This document shows positions 52,708 to 61,147 of a DNA stretch of 64,000 bases, in pieces (position 1 is the stretch's first letter; every line of letters starts with the position of its first letter). The position numbers and the translations under genes are program-made. The DNA is from Paraburkholderia kururiensis JCM 10599 = LMG 19447 (lineage in GTDB: Bacteria > Pseudomonadota > Gammaproteobacteria > Burkholderiales > Burkholderiaceae). The stretch covers positions 310,001-374,000 of the forward strand of contig NZ_RJZE01000001.1 in NCBI RefSeq assembly GCF_003986935.1, written 5' to 3'. The notes beneath the pieces are model-generated. The model saw only the letters and a program-made list of their open reading frames with translations. It made no database searches and was not told where the DNA came from.

Positions 52708-54519
52708 ATGGCTGCTACTGTGGGTGACTTCATCGTCGACCGGCTTTATCACTGGGGCGTGCGCCGCATCTACGGGTATCCCGGCGACGGCATCAACGGC
52801 GTGTTCGGTGCATTGAATCGCGCGGGCGGGAAGATCGAATTCATTCAGGCGCGACACGAAGAAATGGCCGCATTCATGGCCTGCGCGCACGCGAAATTTA
52901 CCGGCGAACTGGGCGTGTGCATCGCCACGTCGGGCCCGGGCGCCGCGCACCTCATCACCGGTCTCTACGACGCGCGCATGGACCACATGCCCGTGCTCGC
53001 CATTACCGGGCAACAGGCGCGCGCGTCGCTGGGCGGGCACTACCAGCAGGAGCTGGATCTGGTGTCGATGTTCAAGGACGTGGCGGGCTCCTACGTGCAA
53101 CTCGCCACGGTGCCGGGCCAGGTGCGGCACCTCGTGGACCGTGCCGTGCGCATCGCAGTGGCCGAGCGGCGCGTGACCGCGCTCGTGCTGCCGAACGATC
53201 TGCAGGAATTGCCGTACGAGCCACCGGGCCGCAAGCACGGAACGGTACATTCGGGCGTGGGCTATTCGCGGCCCAAGGTCGTGCCGCAACAAGACGACCT
53301 GCAACGCGCGGCGGACGTGCTCAATGCCGGTAAGAAAGTGGCGATGCTGGTGGGCGCAGGCGCATTGGGCGCCACGGACGAAGTGATCGCCGTGGCGGAC
53401 CGCCTGGGCGCGGGCGTGGCGAAGGCGCTGCTAGGCAAGGCGGTATTGCCCGACGAGTTGCCGTGGGTCACGGGTCCCATCGGGTTGCTCGGCACGTTGC
53501 CGAGCTACGACATGATGACCGACTGCGACACGCTGCTAATGGTCGGCTCGGGCTTCCCGTACTCCGAGTTCTTGCCGAAAGAAGGCCAGGCGCGCGGCGT
53601 GCAGATCGACATCAAGGCCGACATGCTGAGCCTGCGTTACCCGATGGAGGTCAACCTGGTGGGCGACACGGCCGAAACGCTGCGCGCGCTGCTGCCGCTC
53701 CTGCATGAGCGCGACGACACGACGTGGCGCAAGCGCATCGAACGCTGGACCGACTCGTGGTGGAAGACGCTGCACAAGCGCGCGCTGGAACCGGCGAAGT
53801 CGAGCCGCGGCGTGAACCCGCAGCGCGCCTTCACCGAGCTTTCGCCGCGCCTGCCCGATCAGGCCATCATCACGAGCGATTCGGGATCCTGTGCAAACTG
53901 GTACGCACGCGACCTGAAGATTCGCCGCGGCATGATGTGCTCGCTTTCGGGCGGCCTCGCGTCGATGGGCGCCGCCGTGCCCTACGCGATTGCGGCGAAG
54001 TTCGCGCATCCGTCGCGGCCCGTCATCGCGCTGGTGGGCGACGGCGCCATGCAGATGAACAACATGGCGGAACTCATCACGGTGGCGAAGTACTGGCAGC
54101 AGTGGGCCGACCCGCGCTGGATCTGCATGGTGCTCAACAACGAAGACCTCAACCAGGTCACGTGGGAGCAGCGCGTGATGGAAGGCGACCCGAAGTTCGA
54201 CGCTTCGCAGCAGGTGCCGAACGTGCCGTATCACCGCTTCGCGGAGCTGATTGGTCTGAAAGGCATTTACGTTTCGGAGCCCGACCAGATCGCGCCCGCC
54301 TGGGAAGAGGCGCTCGCGTCGAACCGGCCCGTGGTGCTCGAAGTGAAGAGCGACCCCGAGGTGCCGCCGCTGCCGCCGCACGTCACGCTGGAACAGGCGC
54401 GCCACTTCGCGCACACGCTGCTGAAGGGCGACCCGCGCGAGGCCAGCGTGATTGCGGGCACGGCCAGGCAGGTGCTGGCCTCAGTGCTGCCGGGGCACAA
54501 GGATAACGGCGACAGCTGA
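52708..54519 (+). CDS. Thiamine-pyrophosphate enzyme, pyruvate oxidase/acetolactate synthase-like
   Basis: 603 residues with three TPP-family domains. The activating Glu is in RHEEMAAFMACAHAKFTG (about residue 51), the central domain includes GYSRPKVVPQQ and KKVAMLVGAGALG, and the cofactor motif is GDGAMQMN (Asp445) ending near NNEDLNQVTWEQR. It likely decarboxylates a 2-keto acid such as pyruvate, the product type (acetate, acetyl-phosphate, acetoin) being undetermined. AAAGGAGG lies 7 bases before the ATG. The ABC fusion gene follows 20 bp later. Confidence 0.9.
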   Translation: MAATVGDFIVDRLYHWGVRRIYGYPGDGINGVFGALNRAGGKIEFIQARHEEMAAFMACAHAKFTGELGVCIATSGPGAAHLITGLYDARMDHMPVLAITGQQARASLGGHYQQELDLVSMFKDVAGSYVQLATVPGQVRHLVDRAVRIAVAERRVTALVLPNDLQELPYEPPGRKHGTVHSGVGYSRPKVVPQQDDLQRAADVLNAGKKVAMLVGAGALGATDEVIAVADRLGAGVAKALLGKAVLPDELPWVTGPIGLLGTLPSYDMMTDCDTLLMVGSGFPYSEFLPKEGQARGVQIDIKADMLSLRYPMEVNLVGDTAETLRALLPLLHERDDTTWRKRIERWTDSWWKTLHKRALEPAKSSRGVNPQRAFTELSPRLPDQAIITSDSGSCANWYARDLKIRRGMMCSLSGGLASMGAAVPYAIAAKFAHPSRPVIALVGDGAMQMNNMAELITVAKYWQQWADPRWICMVLNNEDLNQVTWEQRVMEGDPKFDASQQVPNVPYHRFAELIGLKGIYVSEPDQIAPAWEEALASNRPVVLEVKSDPEVPPLPPHVTLEQARHFAHTLLKGDPREASVIAGTARQVLASVLPGHKDNGDS

Positions 54520-54539
54520 CGCCGGCGCGGGACGACGGC

Positions 54540-57500
54540 ATGGCGAGCGACAGCACGCGCACCCCTCCTCAGCCGGGCCCCACCCCGGGGCTCGCCGCGG
54601 CGGCGCAGCGCACGCTCTCGCAGGAGCGCGACCTGCGCCGCCGCATCTTCGTGGACCTCAGCCGCGCCATCTGGCAGTACCGCAACGTCACGCTGGTTTC
54701 CGTCGCGCTCATGGTCGCGGCGAAGCTCGCCGCGGTGGGCGTGCCGCTCGTGCTCAAGCGCATCGTGGACGAGGTCAGTCATCCGTCGCCGCTTGCGCTT
54801 TTTCCCGTCTTTCTTGTGCTGGCGTACGCGATTCTGCGTTTCGTCAGCGGCGCGCTGAACGAAGTGCGCGACGTGGTGTTCAGCGTGGTGACGCAGCGCA
54901 CGGTGGCGTCGTTCACGGAGCGCACCTTCGCGCATCTGCATCGGTTGGGTGCACGCTTTCATGCCACGCGCGAGACGGGCGCCGTGGTGCGCGACGTGCA
55001 GAAGGGCACGGACGGCATCGGCTATCTGCTCGGCATTGCCATCTTCACGATCGTGCCCACGCTGATCGAAATCGGCTCTGTGATCGCGATCATGATGGCG
55101 AGCTATGCCGCGACGTTCACGGCCATCATCGGTATGACGTTCGTGGTCTACGCGATCTATACGGTGATCTTCACGCGGCGGCGGCTCGTGCATCAGCGCG
55201 CCGTGAACCGGCTGGAAGCGCAGACAGACAGCCGTTTCGTGGACAGCATGCTCAACTACGACACGGTCAAATACTTCGCTACGGAAGCGCTGGAGACGCG
55301 GCGGCTCTCGGGCATTCTGGGCCACTGGATTACGGCGCGCATGGCGAACCAGCGCGCGCTTTCCACGCTGCATATCGGGCAGAGCGCGGTGATTGCGTTC
55401 GGCGTGGCTTCTGTGATGCTGCTCGCCGTGCAGTACGTGATGGTGGGGCGCATGAGCGTGGGCGACCTTGTGCTCGTGAACGCGTACATCATCCAGGTGT
55501 GTCTGCCGCTCAATTCGCTGGGCTTCGTGTTTCGCGAGACCAACGACGCGATGGTGAACGTGGAGCGCATGTTCGGCATTCTCGCGGCGCAAGGGCGCGT
55601 GGGCGAAGACCTGGACGAACCGGGCGCGCAGCCGCTTGCCATACACGCGGGCGAGATCGCCTACGACCACGTGGATTTCGGCTACGACCCGCAGCGCCAG
55701 GTGCTGCACGACATCGATTTTCGCGTGCGGGCCGGGACGTCCGTAGCGGTGGTAGGCGGCAGCGGATCGGGCAAGTCCACGCTCGTGAAGCTGCTGTTCC
55801 GGCTGTATCAGCCCACGTTGGGCACGGTGCGTATTGACGGCCAGGATCTGCGCTACGTCACGCAGACCAGCCTGCGTGAGGCGATTGGCATCGTGCCGCA
55901 GGACACGGTGCTCTTCAACGACACGATCGCCTACAACATCGCCTACGGCCGGCCCGGCGCCACGCGCGCGGACGTGGTGCGCGCCGCGCGTGCGGCGCAG
56001 CTGGACGGCTTCATCGAACGGCTGCCCGATCACTACGACACCCAGGTGGGCGAGCGCGGCGTGCGGCTTTCGGGCGGCGAGCGCCAGCGCATTGCCATTG
56101 CGCGCGCCATTCTGAAAGACCCGCGCATCATCGTGTTCGACGAGGCCACCTCGGCGCTCGACACGCGCTCCGAACGCGCCATCCAGCTGGAATTGCAGCG
56201 CCTCGCGCAGGGGCGCACGTCGATCACGATTGCGCACCGCCTTTCCACCGTGGTGGATGCGGACACCATTCTCGTGATGGAGCACGGCCATATCGTGGAG
56301 CAGGGCACGCACGAGGCACTGCTCGCGCGCGAAGGCGTGTACATGAAGATGTGGTCGCTGCAACAGCAACAAGGCGAACTGGAGCGCGCGCAACGCAGGC
56401 TCGTGGCGCAGCCGGTGGAACTGGACGAACTGGTGGCCCACGTGGCGGCGATGGTGCGCACCGACGCCGCACGCCAGCGCGCCGACTTCACGACGCTCGT
56501 GGCGGAGCCGGGCCTTTTCATTACCGGCGAGCGCGACAAGCTGGCGGGCGTGGTGGCCGAACTGTGCCGCAACGAGCTGACTCACGCGCCGCGCGGCGGC
56601 CGGGTGCAACTGCGCGCGGACCACTTCGGCAACGAGGCGTGGCTCACGGTGGTGGGTGCGGGCGATCGGCCCGCGGAGCTTTCGCAGGAGCGCGCGCGGA
56701 AGCTGGAAGCCACCATCGTCTCGGCAGGCGGCGGGTTTACGGTGATGCCGGTGCAGACGCGGCTGGCCTACGTGGTCACGTTGCCGTTGCGGCCGGTGGT
56801 GGATGTGCCGGTGATTTCGTCGGCGTCGGCTACCTCGGTTGGTTCGGCGGCTTCGGTTGGTTCGGTCGTGCAGGGCGGTGTGCCGGCTTCGTCTGCTTCA
56901 TCGGCTTCGTCAGTTTCGACAGCCGTGCCGGGCGTTCCGGGCACGGCGGCGGCACCATCCGCGCCTTCGGGATCGGCTCGGCATCTCGATGCCCAGCCCC
57001 TGGAGGGTATTGCGGTACTCGCCATCGACGACCAGGAAGAGACGCGCGACGCACTGGAGGCCATGCTTTCCTCGATGGGCGCGCGCGTGCAGACGGCGCA
57101 GGGCGGCGACGATACGCTCGCGATGCTCGAAGGCGAGGACATGGACGCATGGCCCGACGTGCTGGTCTGCGACATCGTGCTCGAACGGGAAGACGGCTTC
57201 GACGTGCTGCGCCGCGTGCGCGAACTCGAAGCGCGGCGCGGACTGCGCCCCGGTGCTCGCCTGCCAGCTATCGCGCTAACGGGCTATACGCTCACGGAAG
57301 ACGGCGCGGTGCAGGCACCCGTGCCGCTTCCTGGTGCCGGGATGGCGGCGCGTACGCAGGGTACGGCGGGGCATGGCGCGGCATCGAATGGCATGGCATC
57401 GAAGGGCATGGGGTCGAACGGCACACGGAATGGCGCATCGAATGGCACGCAGAACGGCTCGCCGAATGGCTCGCAGAATGCGCCGCCGAATGGCACGCCG

Positions 57501-57623
57501 AACGACAACGCCGTTGCTGCCGGCTTCGCGGCGCACCTCACCAAGCCCGTGCCCGCGGATCAGCTCATCGAGGCGATACGGCGCGTCGCACACACCGCAC
57601 GCCCCGTATCGCATTCCGCGTAG
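54540..57623 (+). CDS. ABC exporter fused to a kinase-type ATPase domain and a receiver domain
   Basis: 1027 residues. Residues about 1-600 are an Atm1/HMT1-like half-transporter: six membrane helices, Walker A GGSGSGKST with Lys412, signature LSGGERQ at 510-516, Walker B FDEATSALD with Asp534, and H-loop IAHRLS. Residues about 625-755 resemble a histidine-kinase ATPase without the H-box (VVAELCRNELTHAP with N678). After a Ser/Ala/Val-rich linker comes a REC domain with acidic pair IDDQEE, Asp878 in LVCDIVLERED, and Lys1002 in HLTKPV. An Asn/Gly/Ser-rich insertion of about 70 residues splits REC between LTGYTLTEDG and AGFAAHLTKP. Adjacent genes encode a TPP enzyme and a DUF421 protein. Confidence 0.9.
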   Translation: MASDSTRTPPQPGPTPGLAAAAQRTLSQERDLRRRIFVDLSRAIWQYRNVTLVSVALMVAAKLAAVGVPLVLKRIVDEVSHPSPLALFPVFLVLAYAILRFVSGALNEVRDVVFSVVTQRTVASFTERTFAHLHRLGARFHATRETGAVVRDVQKGTDGIGYLLGIAIFTIVPTLIEIGSVIAIMMASYAATFTAIIGMTFVVYAIYTVIFTRRRLVHQRAVNRLEAQTDSRFVDSMLNYDTVKYFATEALETRRLSGILGHWITARMANQRALSTLHIGQSAVIAFGVASVMLLAVQYVMVGRMSVGDLVLVNAYIIQVCLPLNSLGFVFRETNDAMVNVERMFGILAAQGRVGEDLDEPGAQPLAIHAGEIAYDHVDFGYDPQRQVLHDIDFRVRAGTSVAVVGGSGSGKSTLVKLLFRLYQPTLGTVRIDGQDLRYVTQTSLREAIGIVPQDTVLFNDTIAYNIAYGRPGATRADVVRAARAAQLDGFIERLPDHYDTQVGERGVRLSGGERQRIAIARAILKDPRIIVFDEATSALDTRSERAIQLELQRLAQGRTSITIAHRLSTVVDADTILVMEHGHIVEQGTHEALLAREGVYMKMWSLQQQQGELERAQRRLVAQPVELDELVAHVAAMVRTDAARQRADFTTLVAEPGLFITGERDKLAGVVAELCRNELTHAPRGGRVQLRADHFGNEAWLTVVGAGDRPAELSQERARKLEATIVSAGGGFTVMPVQTRLAYVVTLPLRPVVDVPVISSASATSVGSAASVGSVVQGGVPASSASSASSVSTAVPGVPGTAAAPSAPSGSARHLDAQPLEGIAVLAIDDQEETRDALEAMLSSMGARVQTAQGGDDTLAMLEGEDMDAWPDVLVCDIVLEREDGFDVLRRVRELEARRGLRPGARLPAIALTGYTLTEDGAVQAPVPLPGAGMAARTQGTAGHGAASNGMASKGMGSNGTRNGASNGTQNGSPNGSQNAPPNGTPNDNAVAAGFAAHLTKPVPADQLIEAIRRVAHTARPVSHSA

Positions 57624-57679
57624 CGTGCCGGCTCAGCACGCACGCAACCCCATTCGAACGAGGCAAAGGGAGGCGGCAT

Positions 57680-58180
57680 ATGAATACGCTTGTGGCGTTG
57701 TTCGGCGAGGGCCGGAATCTCGACGCGTTGCAGATGGGCATGCGCTCGCTCGTCGTGTTCGTGCTGGCGCTCGTGCTCGTGCGCATTTCGGGCCGTCGCT
57801 CGTTCGGCCAGCGCTCGCCGTTCGATTACGTGGTGGGCATTCTGCTGGGCGCCATTCTGAGCCGCGCCGTGGTGGGCGCGTCGCCGTTCGTGCCCACCGC
57901 GGTGGCATCGCTCGTGATCGTGGTGCTGCATCGCGTGCTGGCCTGGCTGTGCGTGCATTCGCGTGCGTTGGAGCGGTTGGTGGTAGGCATCGAGCGCGAG
58001 GTGTTCCACCAGGGGCGCTTCGACGAGAAGCAGATGGGCGCGGCGCTCATCACGGAAACCGATATCTACGAGAGCGTGCGACAGTCGCTCGGCGCACGCG
58101 ACCTCGCGCGCGTGGAGGCCGCGATCCTGGAACGTAACGGCCAGCTCAGCGTGATTCGAAAGGGCGAAGAGGCGTCGTAG
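57680..58180 (+). CDS. DUF421 (YetF-like) membrane protein
   Basis: 166 residues. Two or three N-terminal hydrophobic segments (MRSLVVFVLALVLVRIS, FDYVVGILLGAILSRAVVG, VPTAVASLVIVVLHRVLAWLCV) are followed by the DUF421 soluble domain with REVFHQGRFDEKQMGAALITETDIYESVRQSLG and RNGQLSVIRKG. DUF421 proteins are of unknown function, sometimes linked to spore or stress physiology. GGGAGG lies 6 bases before the ATG. It is probably in one transcript with the ABC fusion gene, 56 bp upstream. Confidence 0.9.
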   Translation: MNTLVALFGEGRNLDALQMGMRSLVVFVLALVLVRISGRRSFGQRSPFDYVVGILLGAILSRAVVGASPFVPTAVASLVIVVLHRVLAWLCVHSRALERLVVGIEREVFHQGRFDEKQMGAALITETDIYESVRQSLGARDLARVEAAILERNGQLSVIRKGEEAS

Positions 58181-58198
58181 CGCTGACCACGTGCGGCG

Positions 58199-59335
58199 TC
58201 AGGCGCGCCGGTGCGGGGCGGTCGAAGTGCCCGAATGGCTCGGAGTGCTGGGAGCGCCCGGAGCGCCCGGAGTGCTCGGAGTGCTCGAAGTGCTCGAAGT
58301 GCTCGAAGTGCTCGAAGTGCTCGAAGTGCTCGAAGTGCTCGAAGTGCTCGAAGTGCTCGAAGTGCCCGAAGTGCCCGAAGCGCCTCCGCCCGCAACGCGG
58401 CGCGTGCGCAGCCACGCCGCGTTGCGGTTCGCGAGCCAGTCCGCAGTGCGTTCGGCGTTGCGCACTGCGCGCCGCATGGCGAGCACGTGGGGCGGCACCA
58501 CGCGTCGGCGGCTGCATGCCCACGCAATGCCGCTCACGAGCCGCGGCGCATCGCGCCACAACGCCCGCTCGTGCAGCAGCACGCGCAGCGCCTTCAGCAT
58601 GGCCTTGAGCGCTATCGGGAGCGGCAGGCGCAGCCAGGCCACCCACGCCGCGTTGCGCGCCAGCATGCGGCGCCGCAAACCCGCATCGCGTGCCGGCGAC
58701 GGATGGTGATGCACCACGAGCCGGTCGCAATAGACCATGGCGTGTCCGCGCACGAGTAGATCGAGCGAGACGAGTTCTTCTTCGCCGCCGATGAAAAGCC
58801 GCGGCTCATAACCGCCCACTTCGAGAAACGCCGCGCGCCGGAACACACAGGCACCCGCCATGTAGCCCGTCAGCAGCGGACCGGGTAAGCCCGTGCTGCC
58901 GAGCGGGCTCGCGCTCATGCGCTCGCAGGTGGCGTCGGCGTGTTCGTTTTCGCCCACCACCACGCGTGCGTTGAGCACGGCCACCTGCGGCGATTCGTCC
59001 AGCACGCGCACCGCGTGGGCGAGCGAGCCCGGTTCCCACCAGGTGTCGTCGTCGCTGAAGGCGACGTATTCGGTTTCGGCGACGGCCACGGCGTGATTGC
59101 GGCCCGCGGCGCCCAGATTCGCGCCGCACTCAACGACTCGCACGGAGGGAAAGCGTGCGCACAGGGTTTCGACGGTGGCGTCCGTGGAGCCGTTGTCCGC
59201 GACGATCACGGGCGGACGTTCGGGCAGCGCAAGCAGCCGCGCCACGGTTTCCGTCACTTCGTGCACGCGGTTGTGCGTGAGCACGACCACCGTGATGCGC
59301 GGCACGGACGACGTTGAGGGAGAAGGCAGGGTCAT
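58199..59335 (-). CDS. GT2-family glycosyltransferase with a repetitive C-terminal tail
   Basis: 378 residues. GT-A domain: ITVVVLTHNRVHEVTETVARLLAL, VIVADNGSTDATVETL, DDDTWWEPGSLAHAV, and FLEVGGYEPRLFIGGEEELVSLDLL. The C-terminal about 60 residues are a Ser/Thr/Pro repeat (SST, STP, APG units) encoded by a 9-bp tandem repeat. The ATG at 59335 overlaps the stop of the outer-membrane efflux gene (ATGA), so it is translated from the efflux operon. The tail may vary in length between strains. Confidence 0.9.
   Translation of the reverse strand: MTLPSPSTSSVPRITVVVLTHNRVHEVTETVARLLALPERPPVIVADNGSTDATVETLCARFPSVRVVECGANLGAAGRNHAVAVAETEYVAFSDDDTWWEPGSLAHAVRVLDESPQVAVLNARVVVGENEHADATCERMSASPLGSTGLPGPLLTGYMAGACVFRRAAFLEVGGYEPRLFIGGEEELVSLDLLVRGHAMVYCDRLVVHHHPSPARDAGLRRRMLARNAAWVAWLRLPLPIALKAMLKALRVLLHERALWRDAPRLVSGIAWACSRRRVVPPHVLAMRRAVRNAERTADWLANRNAAWLRTRRVAGGGASGTSGTSSTSSTSSTSSTSSTSSTSSTSSTSSTPSTPGAPGAPSTPSHSGTSTAPHRRA
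58244..58383. repeat. 9-bp tandem repeat in coding sequence
   Basis: About 15-16 copies of a 9-bp unit, mostly GTGCTCGAA on the plus strand with GTGCTCGGA, GCGCCCGGA and GTGCCCGAA variants at the edges. It encodes Ser-Ser-Thr-type triplets in the C-terminal tail of the GT2 enzyme. Since 9 is a multiple of 3, copy-number change preserves the frame. Confidence 0.9.
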
Positions 59336-61146
59336 GGCTGCGGTTTCGATGCGAGAGACGGTGCGGATGGCGTGGACTGCGTGGACGGCGTGGACGGCAT
59401 GGATCGCGCGAAGCGTGGAGGCTGTGCTGCCTGCTGCGGCGAAGCGGAGAGCGAAGACCGCGGCGAGCCCGCTGGTTGCGGCGCGTGCGCTGACGGCACC
59501 GGATCTGCTGACGCCGCCGAACCCGCGGACGCCGCCGTCTGCCACCCGCCCCCGAGCGCCTTGTACAGCGCGACGAGATCCGTCGTCACCTGCATGGTTT
59601 GTTGAGCGGCCTGCTGCCTGCCCTGGGCGAGCTGGCGTTCCGCGTCCAGCACGTTGATGAACGTGACCAGACCTTTGCGATAGCTGTCGCGCGCCAGGTC
59701 GAATGCGGCTTGCTGAGACGCCACGCTGTCGTTGAGCGAGTCGCGGCGCGCCTGGTCGGTGCGATAGACGGCGAGTGCGTTGTCCACGTCGCGCAGCGCC
59801 ACGAGCACGGCGCTGCGCCAGGCGAGTGCCGCTTCTGCCTGGCGCGCCTCGCTCAGTCGCAGGTTCGACACGAGCTGCCCGCCTTCGAAGATAGGCAGCG
59901 AAATGGCCGGTCCGAACGAATAGAACAGATGCGACCAGCGGGCGAGGTTGTCCGCGTGGCCCGCGCGCGTGCCCACCTGGCCGGTGAGCGAAATGTCGGG
60001 GTAGAACTGCGCGACGGCCACGCCGACGTCCGCGGTGGCGGCGTGCAATTCGGCTTCGGCGCGGCGCACGTCGGGGCGGCGGCGCGCGAGCGTAGAGGGC
60101 AGGCCGACCGGCACCGTGGGCGGCACGGGCGGCACCGCGCCGGGCGTCTGCAATTCGGCATCGAGCGCGCCCGGCGCCTCGCCCGCCAGATACGCGAGAC
60201 CGTTGAGCGCCTGCGCAATCTGCTGGTCGTAGAGCGGCAATTGCGCTGCGGTCTGCGCCAGTTGTGCCGAAGCGTTCTGCACATCCATCTGGCTCGTGAT
60301 GCCCACGCTCGCCTGGCTCTGCACGAGCGTCACGATTTCGCGCTGCTGGTTCACGAGGTCGCTCGTGATCTGCCGAAGCTGTTGCGCGCCGCGCAACTGC
60401 GCGTAGGTTTGCGCGACTTCGGCTTCGAGCGAAACGAGCGCGTCGTTGTGGCTTTCCATCGCGGCTTCGGTCTGCGCGTTCGCGGCTTCCACAGACCGCC
60501 GCACGCGGCCGAACAGGTCCACTTCCCACGAGGCGTCGAAGCCCGCCTGCCAGAGATTCACCGGCGACGTGAGCTGATCGAGGAACTGGTTCGCGCCGCG
60601 TTGCACCGAAGGGCCGCCGCGCTGCCCGAGTCGGTTCACGGCGCTGTAGGCGTTCTGTTCTTCGAGCAGGCCTTTGATGCCGAGTTGTTCGCGCGTGTAG
60701 CTGGCCGTTGCGCGTACGTTCGGCAGGCCCTGGGCCGCTGCGGACTGCGCTTGCGAGCGCGCCTCTGCAATGCGCAACACGGCTTGCTGGAGGTCGGGGT
60801 TGTCGCGGACAGCGCGATCGATCAGCGCGTCGAGCGTCGGGTCCTGGAAGGTGTGCCACCAGCGCGGGTCGGGGTCCGAATCCGTGGTGGGCGACGAATG
60901 GGGATGCGCGCCTTCGACGTGCGGCGGGGTGGGTGTCTGCGAGGTTGGCGCTGTTGCTGAAGCCGCAGACGTAGCAGACGCCTCGCGCTGCACGTCGTGC
61001 CACTGGCCGGGCACGTTGGCTGTTGGCGATTTGAAGTCGGGGCCCACCGTGCAGGCGCTCACGAGCAGCAACGTGGCAACTGCAAGCGTGCATGCCGCTG
61101 CGCCTGTCCGCGCTCGTTGTCCGCTGAAAGAACGGTGCCGCGTCAT
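59332..61146 (-). CDS. Outer-membrane efflux lipoprotein (NodT/OprM family)
   Basis: 604 residues from the ATG at 61146. Lipoprotein signal peptide with lipobox LVSAC (Cys32), then the two tandem TolC-like repeats: DPRWWHTFQDPTLDALIDRAVRDNPDLQQAVLRIAEAR and LPSTLARRRPDVRRAEAELHAATADVGVAVAQFYPDISLTG. The tail is a Ser/Pro-rich low-complexity extension (SMPSTPSTQSTPSAPS). It forms the outer-membrane exit duct for drug efflux. It begins 1 base after the transporter stop, and a GTG at 61158 is an alternative start. Confidence 0.94.
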   Translation of the reverse strand: MTRHRSFSGQRARTGAAACTLAVATLLLVSACTVGPDFKSPTANVPGQWHDVQREASATSAASATAPTSQTPTPPHVEGAHPHSSPTTDSDPDPRWWHTFQDPTLDALIDRAVRDNPDLQQAVLRIAEARSQAQSAAAQGLPNVRATASYTREQLGIKGLLEEQNAYSAVNRLGQRGGPSVQRGANQFLDQLTSPVNLWQAGFDASWEVDLFGRVRRSVEAANAQTEAAMESHNDALVSLEAEVAQTYAQLRGAQQLRQITSDLVNQQREIVTLVQSQASVGITSQMDVQNASAQLAQTAAQLPLYDQQIAQALNGLAYLAGEAPGALDAELQTPGAVPPVPPTVPVGLPSTLARRRPDVRRAEAELHAATADVGVAVAQFYPDISLTGQVGTRAGHADNLARWSHLFYSFGPAISLPIFEGGQLVSNLRLSEARQAEAALAWRSAVLVALRDVDNALAVYRTDQARRDSLNDSVASQQAAFDLARDSYRKGLVTFINVLDAERQLAQGRQQAAQQTMQVTTDLVALYKALGGGWQTAASAGSAASADPVPSAHAPQPAGSPRSSLSASPQQAAQPPRFARSMPSTPSTQSTPSAPSLASKPQP

Positions 61147-61147
61147 G

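Noticed and set aside
58199..61093. 964-codon continuous frame over GT2 and efflux genes
   Set aside because: Only the last 378 codons encode a known fold. The upstream portion is the wrong frame of the outer-membrane protein.
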